A DNA stretch of 39,813 nt from Bryobacter sp. CoA8 C33. Lineage in GTDB: Bacteria > Acidobacteriota > Terriglobia > Bryobacterales > Bryobacteraceae. Below are positions 8,767 to 18,061 of this stretch, piece after piece. The stretch spans positions 1 through 39,813 of the forward strand of contig JAINDK010000061.1 of NCBI GenBank assembly GCA_019931185.1, given 5' to 3'. Numbering within the stretch: position 1 is the stretch's first letter; every line of letters begins with the position of its first letter. The notes below the pieces were generated by a model that was given only the letters and a program-made list of their open reading frames with translations, had not been told where the DNA came from and did no database searches. A program made the translations under genes and the position numbers.

Positions 8767-10302
8767 GTGAGCCGGCCCATCCTGATTGTCTTGTTCTGCT
8801 TGGCCCTGCTGCCGGCGGGCTGGCTGGCGTGGCTCGGGCGGGATCTGCCCCACTTGGGCAGCTTTCACGACGACGGTGTTTACCTGGAGGCGGCCCGCGG
8901 CTTGGCTGCCGGAGACGGCTACCGGATTGGCAGCCTCCCGTCGCGTCCAGCCCAGACGAAATATCCGCCCGGCTATCCGCTCTATCTTTCCCTCGCTTGG
9001 CGGATCGGTTCTGATCTCGATACCGTCCTACCCTGGGCCTTGTTGCTCACCTGGCTCTGGCTGCCGGTTTGGGCTTACGCGCTCTATCAACTCGGCCTCC
9101 GCCTGGGCTGGACTCCGGCGATATCGCTCGCCTGGGCCGCCGCCACGGTTCTCCATCCTGAATCGCAACTAGCCGCCACGCGGCTGATGAGCGACCTGCC
9201 TGGTGCAGCCCTGCTGACGCTCTCCCTGCTCACCTTTCCCGGGCCGGCCTCGCTGGCGACGGCGGTTCTGGCCTTCGTGTTCCGTACGGCTGCCTTGCCG
9301 CTGCTGGCCGCGCAGTGTGTCGAACAGACTCTATGCCGCCGCTGGCGCTCCCTGTTTACCATTCTCGTGACGGCGATCCTGGCCGCGGGCGCCTGGTTTG
9401 CCTGGACCGGTTCGGTGCGGGCTCCCGCGCCCAACCTGGCCGCGAAGTACTACTGCGATTACCTCGGCTATCAATTTGCGCTTGTACCCTGGGCCCAACT
9501 TCCCGCGCACATGGGCAGTCAAATCGCCCCGCTGCTCGATACCCTGGCGCGGCTCTTACTCGTCGATGGCATCTCTGGTGTGACGGGCGCCGCCGTCCGG
9601 CTGCTCGTCCTGGTCGCCGCCGCGAGCGGCATCCGCCGCCTGTTTTCCCCCGGTCCTCTCCGTCTCTATACGCTGTACTCGATCGCCGCCCTCGTGCTCG
9701 GCTTGTTCTGGTATTTCCCTCCCGATTCCCGTACGCTGCTGCCTGTGTTGCCGCTCGTGCTCGCCGGCCTGGGCCGGGAATGCGGCGCCCTGTTTCTGCT
9801 GCTGCGCGCCTCCTTCCGGAAAAGTCTGGCTGACCGTCTGGTTGCCGCCGCCATTTCCCTGCTACTACTGCTTCTTGCCCTCACGGTGCTGGGCCGCGGA
9901 GAGCAACTCTGGCGGACCAATGGCGCGGACGTGTTCGCCTTGGAGCGCGGCTTCCAGCCCGGCTTGCGGGACGCCTACGCCTTCATCCGGCACGAGTTGC
10001 CGCTCACCACCACCCTGTTTACGGTGAACGATCCCGCGACGTTTCTCCAGACCGGCCGCCCCACGTTGCGCTTCCCCCTAACCGGGCGCATTTATACGCG
10101 CGACGCCGCCGGTGTCTTCCACCCCTCGGCCGATACCCTGGCTACGATGCGCGACTTCGCCCTCGATTGCCTCTTTGTCAGCAAGCAGCACTTCGACCCC
10201 GATCCGCTCGCGCCTTACGCGCCGCTGCGCTTCTCCCTGGCCGGCACGGGCCTCGAGGAGCGCTACCGCTCCCGTACGGAACTCATCGCCTGCCGGCCCT
10301 GA
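8767..10302 (+). CDS. Polytopic membrane protein, GT-C glycosyltransferase-like
   Basis: A protein of 511 residues starting at GTG with a hydrophobic N-terminal helix (ILIVLFCLALLPAGWLAWL), then an extracytoplasmic loop with a DD pair (FHDDGVY, about 34-40). About nine to ten further membrane helices follow, and a soluble C-terminal domain from about 390. One N-terminal helix, a DD/DE-containing first loop, many helices and a periplasmic tail is the layout of GT-C fold enzymes (ArnT/PMT-like, polyprenyl-phosphate sugar donors). The motif KYPPGYPLYLSL after the first loop is also common in that group. The acceptor is unknown. No Shine-Dalgarno is visible before the GTG. It is divergent from dnaE2 and convergent with the SDR gene, so probably monocistronic. 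Confidence 0.72.
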   Translation: MSRPILIVLFCLALLPAGWLAWLGRDLPHLGSFHDDGVYLEAARGLAAGDGYRIGSLPSRPAQTKYPPGYPLYLSLAWRIGSDLDTVLPWALLLTWLWLPVWAYALYQLGLRLGWTPAISLAWAAATVLHPESQLAATRLMSDLPGAALLTLSLLTFPGPASLATAVLAFVFRTAALPLLAAQCVEQTLCRRWRSLFTILVTAILAAGAWFAWTGSVRAPAPNLAAKYYCDYLGYQFALVPWAQLPAHMGSQIAPLLDTLARLLLVDGISGVTGAAVRLLVLVAAASGIRRLFSPGPLRLYTLYSIAALVLGLFWYFPPDSRTLLPVLPLVLAGLGRECGALFLLLRASFRKSLADRLVAAAISLLLLLLALTVLGRGEQLWRTNGADVFALERGFQPGLRDAYAFIRHELPLTTTLFTVNDPATFLQTGRPTLRFPLTGRIYTRDAAGVFHPSADTLATMRDFALDCLFVSKQHFDPDPLAPYAPLRFSLAGTGLEERYRSRTELIACRP

Positions 10303-10316
10303 CTTTCCTCCCCAGA

Positions 10317-11096
10317 TCAAGGCTCCGGCTTGAGCCGCCACCGCCCGCCGGCAAACTCCGCCTTTTCCTCCGTCCACGTCCCAAACTTCGCCGCCATCTG
10401 CCCGCCATCGACGAAGAGCGTCGCCCCGGTCACATAGCTGGCCCAGTCCGAGGCGAGAAAGGCGATCGCCCGCGCCACTTCTTCCGGTTGCCCGCCGCGC
10501 CCGAGTGGCAGGGCGGCAAAGTAGGGCTGGATCACTTCCGGCCGGTCAAAAGCCTCCCGCGTCAAGGGTGTCTCAATCAGTCCCGGACACACCGCATTCA
10601 CCCGCACCCCATATGGGCCCAGTTCGTTCGCCGCCGTATGGACGATGCCGAGCAGGCCCGCCTTGCTCGCGTTATAAGCAATCAGACCCGCCTCCCCGTC
10701 AAAAGAATTCGTCGAAGCCGTGATCACGATGCTCCCCCCCCGCTGTTTCTTCATGACCCCCGCCAGCCGCTGCAAATGATGAAACACCGCGCTCAGGTTC
10801 ACGGCGATCGTCTCATCCCAATTCGCCGCCGTCGTTTGCTCAAGTTCGGCCGGCCGGCAAATCCCCGCGTTCAACACCGCCACATCCACGCGTCCGGCCC
10901 GCGCGATCGCCTCCTCGAGCAACACGCCTCCACGGAGGTCGCCCGTCAGCACCTCCACGCCTTCCTGCTCGAGCCCCACCCGGTCGAGCGCCCACACCCG
11001 CGATCCCTGTCCGGCGAGCACTCCCACCGTCGCCCGTCCAATGCCGCCCGCCGCCCCGGTCACGAGTGCCGTCATTCCCTTGAAACTCAGTTCCAT
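10317..11096 (-). CDS. SDR-family NAD(P)-dependent oxidoreductase
   Basis: A classical short-chain dehydrogenase/reductase of 259 residues. It has the nucleotide-binding glycine motif TGAAGGIG (13-20), NAG (76-78) and structural Asn100. The catalytic Ser128 (TAST) and Tyr141-x3-Lys145 (YNASK) are present, as is the PG turn after the active site (VCPGLIETPL) and the C-terminal FVDGG. Asp38 at the end of the second strand suggests NAD rather than NADP. The substrate cannot be deduced; the fold is shared by sugar, alcohol and 3-oxoacyl reductases. It ends 15 bp from the convergent membrane-protein gene, and its start lies 27 bp from the divergent MBL gene, with which it may share a promoter region. 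Confidence 0.93.
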   Translation of the reverse strand: MELSFKGMTALVTGAAGGIGRATVGVLAGQGSRVWALDRVGLEQEGVEVLTGDLRGGVLLEEAIARAGRVDVAVLNAGICRPAELEQTTAANWDETIAVNLSAVFHHLQRLAGVMKKQRGGSIVITASTNSFDGEAGLIAYNASKAGLLGIVHTAANELGPYGVRVNAVCPGLIETPLTREAFDRPEVIQPYFAALPLGRGGQPEEVARAIAFLASDWASYVTGATLFVDGGQMAAKFGTWTEEKAEFAGGRWRLKPEP

Positions 11097-11123
11097 GTGT
11101 TCTCATGCTACCTTCTCAACTGA

Positions 11124-12158
11124 ATGACCCGCCGCATGCTGCTCCAGGCTCTGCCCCTGCCCGTCCTCGCCCAGTCGTATCTGTCTTCGCCCCGCCGCGC
11201 GCTCACCGCCCCCGAACTCAAGGACGCCCCCGATGAATGGATCGAGCGCTCTTTCGCCTGGGTCGACGACATGCTTGCCCGCACCCCCAGCTGGCAGCTC
11301 GAGGCAACGCGTCTTACTCCGCCTGAAACCGCTCTCCACCGCGCCGCCCTGATCCGTCTCGACGATATACTGCACATCGATTCCGCCCCCGCCAAGCCCT
11401 TGGTGCAACAGTGGTACCGCCGCCGCATGGAACAGACCAGCCTCAATTGCGCGCGCCGCACCAGCCGCCGCCGCATTGTCAAACTCTATGACCATGGCTG
11501 GTTCATCGAGACCCCCTCGGCCCGCTTCGCCATCGATCTTGTTGGCGGCGCTCCGCGCAACGCCGGCTTTCAGATGAGTCCTGAGGCCCGCCTCCGCTTC
11601 GCCGATGCCGCCGATGCCCTATTCATCAGCCACTGGCACTCCGATCATGCCGACCCGGAAGTGGCCCGCCTCTTTCTGGCCCGCAACAAACCCGTTGTCG
11701 CCCCCGCCGACGTCTTCCGCGACATCCCCGAACTGCAGAAGCAACTCACCGTCCTGCCCCGCGGCAGCGCATCGGCTCAATCCCTGCTCAACCTCCGCGT
11801 CCACGTCCATCCCGGCCACCAGGGCCGCGATGTCATCAATAATTGCTACCGCATCGAATCCCCGGGTGGCTTCTCCGTGCTGCACACCGGCGTCCAGTCT
11901 AATGATGATGACTTCAACTGGATCGACACCCTCCACAGCCGCCACTCCGTCGACCTCTTTCTGCCCAATTGCTGGACGCCTCAGCCGCTGCGCTTTGTCT
12001 CCGGCGTCAAGCCCCGCCTCACGCTCCCCGGCCACGAAAACGAGATGGCCCACACCGTGCCGCACCGCGAAGACTGGACTCAGACCTTTACTCGCTTCGA
12101 AGGCTGCTCGAGCCTCGTGCTCCCCTTATGCTGGGGCGAGGAAGTGACGATCGCCTAA
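11124..12158 (+). CDS. Metallo-beta-lactamase-fold hydrolase, probably exported
   Basis: The protein has 344 residues. The N-terminus (MTRRMLLQALPLPVLAQS) looks like a short twin-arginine or Sec signal. The metal-binding motif HWHSDH (H170, H172, D174, H175) defines the MBL fold. Later His residues (VHPGHQG about 272-278, LHTGV about 294-298, LPGHENE) can supply the remaining ligands. The tail resembles UlaG-like MBL proteins, where a lone domain is fed by an N-terminal helical region. The substrate is unknown. Its stop codon overlaps the stop of the convergent zinc-ribbon gene by three bases. Confidence 0.85.
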   Translation: MTRRMLLQALPLPVLAQSYLSSPRRALTAPELKDAPDEWIERSFAWVDDMLARTPSWQLEATRLTPPETALHRAALIRLDDILHIDSAPAKPLVQQWYRRRMEQTSLNCARRTSRRRIVKLYDHGWFIETPSARFAIDLVGGAPRNAGFQMSPEARLRFADAADALFISHWHSDHADPEVARLFLARNKPVVAPADVFRDIPELQKQLTVLPRGSASAQSLLNLRVHVHPGHQGRDVINNCYRIESPGGFSVLHTGVQSNDDDFNWIDTLHSRHSVDLFLPNCWTPQPLRFVSGVKPRLTLPGHENEMAHTVPHREDWTQTFTRFEGCSSLVLPLCWGEEVTIA

Positions 12159-12877
12159 GCCGGGCGCGCTGGGTTGTAATAGAGCATTCGCAGGCACGAC
12201 TCGCAGCAGTAAAGCTTCTCCGGATTCGACCGGATCATCTGCAGCAAGGCCGGCCGCACCGTCATCATGCAGGACGAGCAACTCCCGTCGGTGCACTCGG
12301 CCACCACCACTCCATCCTTATGCCGCTTGCGGATCTTCTCGTAATGCTCGAGCAGCTTCGGCGGCACTTCCTTGCCCAATTGCTGCCGCTCACGGTATAG
12401 GCGCACACCCTTCTTGCGGTCCTCTTCGGAGAGCGCTTGCGCCTCCTGTTTCCGCTTCTCGACGAGTTCTTTTTCCGCCGCCAGCGCCCGCGCCGCTTCC
12501 TTTACCGTCTCGGCCTGCGCTTCACTTTCCTCAAGCAGCCGGAACGCTTTCTCCTCATTGGCAGCAATTTGCTGTTCGCAAAAATCAATCTCGTGCTGGA
12601 AGGCGGTTAGCTGCTCCTGCGTCGTGGCCTGCATCAGTTGCTTTTTCAGCTTGCCGATTTTTTCCCGGTGGTCGCTGCTTTCGCGGCTGAGCCGCCGCTG
12701 CTCGGTCTGATTCGCCTCGAGTGATGCCTGGTCGGCTTCGAGGCGCCGCTCATGCGCCTCCAGCGCTTTCTCCAGCTCGGCAATCCTTTTTGGCAGCGCC
12801 CGGATCTCGGCTTCCAGTTGCGCCAACTGCCGGTCCATTCTCTGCAGTTGTTGTGCGAGTTCAATTTCCTGAGGCAT
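12155..12877 (-). CDS. Coiled-coil protein with C-terminal C4 zinc ribbon (CdsZ/DUF164-like)
   Basis: The protein has 240 residues. About residues 5-180 form a long charged coiled coil, followed by a C4 zinc ribbon (SCSSC then CCESC, about 200-230). This is the architecture of the family formerly DUF164 (zf-RING_7), found near division or cell-wall genes in many bacteria; its molecular role is not settled. I place the start at MPQEIEL (12877) because it begins 7 bp after the murJ stop. An upstream in-frame ATG at 12898 would overlap murJ by 14 bp. It is probably the last gene of a unit with the M20 peptidase and murJ. Confidence 0.88.
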   Translation of the reverse strand: MPQEIELAQQLQRMDRQLAQLEAEIRALPKRIAELEKALEAHERRLEADQASLEANQTEQRRLSRESSDHREKIGKLKKQLMQATTQEQLTAFQHEIDFCEQQIAANEEKAFRLLEESEAQAETVKEAARALAAEKELVEKRKQEAQALSEEDRKKGVRLYRERQQLGKEVPPKLLEHYEKIRKRHKDGVVVAECTDGSCSSCMMTVRPALLQMIRSNPEKLYCCESCLRMLYYNPARPA

Positions 12878-12884
12878 CGAGTGT

Positions 12885-14477
12885 CTACACCTTACCACGC
12901 AAGAAAGGCAAGCGGCGCTGGAGCGGTCCTGCCATGGCCTCGGTCGCCATGGTGAGCTCCTCGACGCGCAGGGCCCGCGCCGCCAGATAAAATACCACCG
13001 CTCCCGCCGGGATCGCCACGGCCAACTGCAGTAAAAACGCCTGCCCCGCGAGCATTCTCATCAACAGCGCCACCACCACGCCCATCGCCGCCGTCGCCAG
13101 CATTGCCTTCGACAGGCTCGACCACAGAATCCTGCCATAAAGCCCGTTCATCCGCCGCCGCATCAGCAGAAACAGCGTCACCGAGCTGAACAGCGCGATG
13201 CCCGAGGTCGAGATCGCCAGCCCCGCATGACCCAGATGCAGCACATCCACCATCGTCCGCGCCAGCGCATAGTTCACCACCACGCTGCCGAGGGAAACCA
13301 GCATCGGCGTCCGCGAATCGCGCAATGCATAAAAGGCCGGGCTCAATACCTTCAGCGCCGAATAGCCCGACAGTCCGGCGGCAAAACACGACAAAGCGAG
13401 CGCCGTCTGTTGCGTGTCATAGGCATCAAACTTGCCTCCCTGATACACCGCCCCAATCATTGCTTGCCCCACCAGGATCAGCCCCGCCGAGCTGGGGATC
13501 GTTAATAGGAATACCAGCCCGAGCGAGCGCGACAAGGTCCGCCGGAATTCATCCCAGTTCTCCGCCGCCGCGCTGCGCGAAACCGCCGGCAGTGTCGCGC
13601 TCGCAATCGCCACCCCAAACAGGCCCAGCGGCAATTGCATGAAGCGGAACGCATAGTTCAACCAGCTGACGCTCCCGTTGGCCCCGCGCAAGGGGTCAAC
13701 CAGTTCCGAGGCCAGATTCGAGTTGACCAGCACGTTAATCTGCGTCGCCGCGTTGCCGAGGATCGCCGGCCCCATCATCACCAGAATCCGCCGCAACCCG
13801 GGGTCGGAAAAATCTAGAATCGGCCGGAAGCGGAACCCCGCCCGCACCAGCGACGGCACCTGAAAGCCCAACTGCAAAGCCCCGCCCGCCAGTACCCCCC
13901 ATGCCATCCCCTCGATGGCGGAAATCCCCAGCCCCGGCCCCAGCCACACCCCCACCAAGAGCCCCAGAACCACACTGCCGAGGTTGAAGCAGGTCGAACT
14001 CAGCGCCGGCACCGCGAACTGTTTCAGCGCGTTCAGAATTCCCATCGCCTGCGCCGCCAGCGCCACCAGCAGCAGAAACGGAAACATGATCCGTGTCAGT
14101 TGCCCGGCCAGTTCGGTCTTGCCGGGCGTTTGCCGGAAGCCCGGCGCCGCCAGGTCCACCAACTGCTCGCTGTAGATCGCCCCCAGCGCGCAAATCAAGC
14201 CCACCACCAGGATCAGCGCCGTCGCCACCAGATTCGCCAGCCGGGCCGCATCCTCCTTGCCCCGCTTCTGCAGCGCCTCTGTAAAAGCCGGCACAAACGC
14301 GCTCGAGAGCGCGCCTTCGGCAAACAGGTCCCGCGTTAGATTGGGGATCTGAAACCCGATGCGGAACGCATCAAACGGCATCGTCGAGCCGAACAAGCGG
14401 CTCATCACCATCTCTCGCACCAGCCCCGAGACCCGCGATAGAGCCACGGCGAAACTCATGATCGACGCCGAGCGCAC
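12885..14477 (-). CDS. murJ: MurJ/MviN lipid II flippase
   Basis: An integral membrane protein of 530 residues with about 14 helices, belonging to the MATE-like MOP superfamily. The N-terminal hallmark FAVALSRVSGLVREMVMSRL is followed by FDAFRIGFQIPNLTRDLFAEG and AFVPAFTEAL, characteristic of MurJ. Its job is to flip undecaprenyl-linked peptidoglycan precursors to the periplasmic face. The start is a GTG at 14477. The frame remains open further upstream and would overlap the M20 stop, while an ATG 18 bp downstream is an alternative, so the exact start is uncertain. It lies 56 bp after the M20 peptidase gene and 7 bp before the zinc-ribbon gene, all on the minus strand, suggesting co-transcription. 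Confidence 0.94.
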   Translation of the reverse strand: MRSASIMSFAVALSRVSGLVREMVMSRLFGSTMPFDAFRIGFQIPNLTRDLFAEGALSSAFVPAFTEALQKRGKEDAARLANLVATALILVVGLICALGAIYSEQLVDLAAPGFRQTPGKTELAGQLTRIMFPFLLLVALAAQAMGILNALKQFAVPALSSTCFNLGSVVLGLLVGVWLGPGLGISAIEGMAWGVLAGGALQLGFQVPSLVRAGFRFRPILDFSDPGLRRILVMMGPAILGNAATQINVLVNSNLASELVDPLRGANGSVSWLNYAFRFMQLPLGLFGVAIASATLPAVSRSAAAENWDEFRRTLSRSLGLVFLLTIPSSAGLILVGQAMIGAVYQGGKFDAYDTQQTALALSCFAAGLSGYSALKVLSPAFYALRDSRTPMLVSLGSVVVNYALARTMVDVLHLGHAGLAISTSGIALFSSVTLFLLMRRRMNGLYGRILWSSLSKAMLATAAMGVVVALLMRMLAGQAFLLQLAVAIPAGAVVFYLAARALRVEELTMATEAMAGPLQRRLPFLRGKV

Positions 14478-14533
14478 TACCCCACGGGAGACCGTCGCCG
14501 ATGATTCCGCCGCCGTTGCTGCAGGTTCCGGGT

Positions 14534-15913
14534 TCAGGCGCTCTCCGCTCCGTATTGCTCCAGGAACTCCGCCACGGTCCGGATGCCCAGATAGTAGTTT
14601 TCCAGTTTGTACTTCTCGTTGGGAGAATGCAGCCCATCGTCCGGCAGCCCGAATCCCATCAGGAGCGTCGGGATCCCAAGGTGCTCGTGGAACTCACCCA
14701 CGATCGGGATCGATCCCCCCGAGCGGATCAGTACCGTTTCCCGGCCCATCGTCGTGGCAAAAGCCTTCCGCGCCACCTCCATCGCCTTATGCGCCGGATC
14801 CACCAGGAGCCCCGGCCCCTGGCTCAGCACCTTCACCTCGCACTCGATGCCCCGCGGCGTGTGTTCGCGGACGAATTGCCGCAGCGCCGCTACGATCTTC
14901 TCCGGGTCCTGCCGTGGCACCAGCCGCAGCGATACCTTCGCCGTTGCCGTTGCCGGAATCACCGTCTTCGCCCCCGCCCCCGTAAATCCGCCGGCAATGC
15001 CGTGCACCTCGAGCGTCGGCCGCGACCATACCCGCTCGAGCACTGTCCGGTCCGCCTCCCCGGTCAACTCGGCCGATCCCACTTCCTCGCTCCGCATCCG
15101 CTCTTCGCTGAACGGTAGCCGCCGCCAGGATTCCAACTCGGCCTCCGCCGGCTCGGCGACGTCCTCATAAATGCCAGGAATCTGAATTCTCCCCTCCGCA
15201 TCCTTCATCTTCGCCAGCAACTCCACCAGCCCGAACACCGCGTTCGGCGCCGCCCCGCCATACAAGCCCGAATGCAGATCCCGCATCGGCCCCCGCGCCA
15301 CGATTTCCAGATACACCAAGCCGCGCAAGCCCACGCACAAGGTAGGCAGCCCCTCCGCATAGAGTGCCGTATCACTCACCAGCGCCACATCAGCCGCCAG
15401 TTTTTCCCGGTGTGCCGGCACATACTTCGAGATCGACTTACCCCCGATTTCTTCCTCGCCCTCGATCAGCACCTTCAGGTTGACCGGTAACCGACCCTCC
15501 ACCCGCATCAGCGCCTCCACCGCCTTCAGGTGCATATAGAATTGCCCTTTATCATCTACCGCCCCCCGCGCGTAGATGTTACTGTTGCGGATCTCCGGCT
15601 CAAACGGGGGCGACTCCCACAATTCCAGCGGATCGGCCGGCTGCACATCGTAATGCCCGTAGCTCAATACGGTTGGCTTACCCGCGGCATGCAGCCAGTC
15701 GGCGTACACCAGCGGATGCCCCTCCGTTTCGATTACCTCAACGTTCTCCATCCCCGCTTCCCGCAGCCGCTGCGCTGTGTATTCCGCAGCCCGCCTGACA
15801 TCTCCGCTGTGTTCCGGCAACGTCGATATGCTCGGAATCCGGATGAGTTCAAACAACTCCGCCAGCAGACGCTCCCGCTGCGCTTCCACCCACTGATCAA
15901 TCTTCTGGCTCAT
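14534..15913 (-). CDS. M20-family dipeptidase
   Basis: A metallopeptidase of 459 residues. The M20 metal-site pattern is complete: H87 and catalytic D89 (GHYDVQP), bridging D120 (GAVDDKG), catalytic Glu/ligand Glu at 153-154 (EGEEEIGG), a further Asp near 182, and a C-terminal His (DGLHSPNE). Length and order (catalytic domain, dimerisation lid about 195-355, catalytic domain) match cytosolic nonspecific dipeptidase/CNDP-like members, which hydrolyse short peptides. No signal peptide is seen, so it is cytoplasmic. It heads a minus-strand group with murJ; a link to peptidoglycan peptide recycling would be speculation. Confidence 0.92.
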   Translation of the reverse strand: MSQKIDQWVEAQRERLLAELFELIRIPSISTLPEHSGDVRRAAEYTAQRLREAGMENVEVIETEGHPLVYADWLHAAGKPTVLSYGHYDVQPADPLELWESPPFEPEIRNSNIYARGAVDDKGQFYMHLKAVEALMRVEGRLPVNLKVLIEGEEEIGGKSISKYVPAHREKLAADVALVSDTALYAEGLPTLCVGLRGLVYLEIVARGPMRDLHSGLYGGAAPNAVFGLVELLAKMKDAEGRIQIPGIYEDVAEPAEAELESWRRLPFSEERMRSEEVGSAELTGEADRTVLERVWSRPTLEVHGIAGGFTGAGAKTVIPATATAKVSLRLVPRQDPEKIVAALRQFVREHTPRGIECEVKVLSQGPGLLVDPAHKAMEVARKAFATTMGRETVLIRSGGSIPIVGEFHEHLGIPTLLMGFGLPDDGLHSPNEKYKLENYYLGIRTVAEFLEQYGAESA

Positions 15914-16015
15914 AGGGAAACCTTCAGTTTAACGCGATATCCCAGAATCCCTGCCCCATGGCGGCGGCAACCATCCCGCCACCCACAATCCTGGTCAAAT
16001 TAGGACGAATTACTC

Positions 16016-16044
16016 TTGTTGGGATCAAACCCTTGTGTTAATCT
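16016..16044 (+). promoter_or_regulatory. Weak sigma-70-like promoter candidate for the DUF3857 genes
   Basis: TTGTTG (16016-16021) and TAATCT (16039-16044) are separated by 17 bp and lie just before the ATG at 16058. Both hexamers match the consensus only partly. They sit in the 144-bp AT-richer interval that separates the divergent M20 gene from the DUF3857 gene. Confidence 0.3.
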
Positions 16045-16057
16045 CAGTCGAAATAAT

Positions 16058-18049
16058 ATGCGGTGATTGTTAATTACACTTTCATTGCTCACCTTTTCCC
16101 TCCAAGCGGCGCTTAACTGGAAGCCAATTACGCCGGCCGAACTCGAATTGAAAGCGCCCAAGCTCGATCCTAAGGCCGATGCCGAGGCGATCTTTTGGGA
16201 AGCCTGGGTGGAGGATGGCGTGCAGGGAGGCTACGCGCTCCACCGTACGGAGAATTACATTCGCATCAAGCTCTTTAACGCCAGAGCCGTCGAGAAATGG
16301 GGCAACGTCGAGGTTCGGTACTCCGCCGATTACGCCACAACGATCTCCGACTTTAGGGGCCGCGTGATCAAGCCCGACGGCTCGATCACCGAAGTGAAAG
16401 GCGACCAGGTAAAGGAAAGCAAATTGGCGAAGAGTGGCCGATTGAATCTCCGCCAAGCCAGCTTCGCCTTCCCCGGCCTCGCCCCGGGCGTCATCATCGA
16501 ATACCAGTACACGGAAACAATCAGCGGAGTTTACCTCTCCCGCGTAAAGCTACCCATCCAACTGGACGTTCCTGCCTGGAACGTCAATTACTACGTCAAG
16601 CCGCTTGGTCAGCCGTATATCAGCGGCGAGATGCGCTCTTATCCCTTCAATTGCAATCCCAGCCCCTGGGCGCCGGTCAAGTCGCTGGCGAACCGTGGCA
16701 TGTTTGTCTCGACTTCGGTTGTCAATGTGCCGGCCCACATAGAAGAGCCGAATATGCCGGCCGAGGACGATACCCGGGCCTGGATCCTGCTTTACTATTC
16801 CGAGGAGACCGAGCGGAAGCCCGAAAAGTATTGGAAGTCCCTTGGCAAGAAACTGAATGATGAGTACCGCAAGGACGTCAAGTCAAGCGGCGAAATCAAG
16901 GCGCTCGCCGCGGAACTCACCCAGGACAAGCCCAATCCCCAGGCCAAGGCCGATGCCCTCGCCGTTTTCTGTCAGACGAAGATTAAGAATACAGCCTATG
17001 CTGCTAACGGCATCACCGCCCAGGAACGGGAAAGCTTCTTTAAAAAGCTGAAAAATGACAACTACAACGCCGACGATACTCTCAAGAACAAAATCGGCGC
17101 GCCCTTCGACATTCTCGCCCTGTTCTTCTCCCTCGCCGAAGCCGCCGGCCTTGAGCCGGTCTTCGTCGCCGGCAGCAGCGCCGACGGCGCCCTCTTCCGC
17201 GCTGACCTGTTAAATCGTTATCTGTTGCGCAATCGCTTTGTCGCCATCAAGACCGGTACCGAATGGGCTTACTACAACCCCGGCATTCCCTATCTTCCTC
17301 CCGGTATGTTGGACGTCGATGAACAGGGCCAAGCCGCGCTGCTGTGTGATCCCAAGGATCCGAAGTTGATCATGCTCCCCTTCTCTCAGCCGCAGTACAG
17401 TGTCCTCGACCGTAAGGCCAAGCTCAAAATGGCCGAAGACGGCAGCATCGATGGCGTCATCGAAATCAGCCACTTTGGCCACTTCGCGGTTCAAGGCAAA
17501 AGAGATCTCGATAGCCTCAATCAGGCCGAACGCGAAGAGCGCACGAAAAAATCCCTGGAGGCCCGCTAACCCGGCGCTCAAATCACGGAATTGAAGGTCG
17601 AAAACGCCGACGTGCCAATGGGTGTCTTCCGCATTGCCTACAAGATCCACATGGATAACTTCGGCCAGCGCACTGGCAAACGTCTCTTCTTCCAACCTGC
17701 TTTTTTCAATTTCGGCGATAGCTCCTTGTTCTCGGCCTCCGGCCGCAAAAACCCGATCGCCTTTCCTCATGCCTACAGCGAAAGTGACAACATCACGATC
17801 GAATACCCGGAAAATTTGAAGCTCGAACAAGCCGAAATCCCCGGTACTCTGAAGCTCGGCGAACTGGGCGCAGCTTCCCTGTCCGCCAGTGTCGATAACA
17901 AGAAGCCCTTTCTTTATGTCACCCGTCGCCTGAACTGGGGCAACAAGGGCGGCATCTTCTTCGGCCCCGAAACCTACGGCGCCTTGAAGCAGGCCTGGGA
18001 TGGAGTACACCAGATCAATAGCCACCAATTGACGCTTCGCGCCCAATAG
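16058..18049 (+). pseudogene. DUF3857/transglutaminase-like protein interrupted by two in-frame stop codons
   Basis: One frame from ATG 16058 to the stop at 18047-18049 would encode about 663 residues, close to its 651-residue neighbour. It is cut by TGA at codon 3 (16064-16066) and TAA at 17567-17569. The start reads M-R-stop-L-L followed by a hydrophobic signal, matching the neighbour's MRRLLLL if the TGA were CGA. After the TAA the protein continues smoothly (PGAQITELKVENADV). A TTG directly after the first stop could restart translation of a 500-residue product. The part before the second stop has a DUF3857 domain (about 55-230) and a transglutaminase-like domain (about 275-415). In the latter the Cys-His-Asp triad is absent: GAPFD replaces GDCKD and NRFVAI replaces NHAI. 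It is either a recently decayed gene, a sequence-error case, or a read-through case. Confidence 0.8.
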
Positions 18050-18061
18050 AAGGACTCATCC

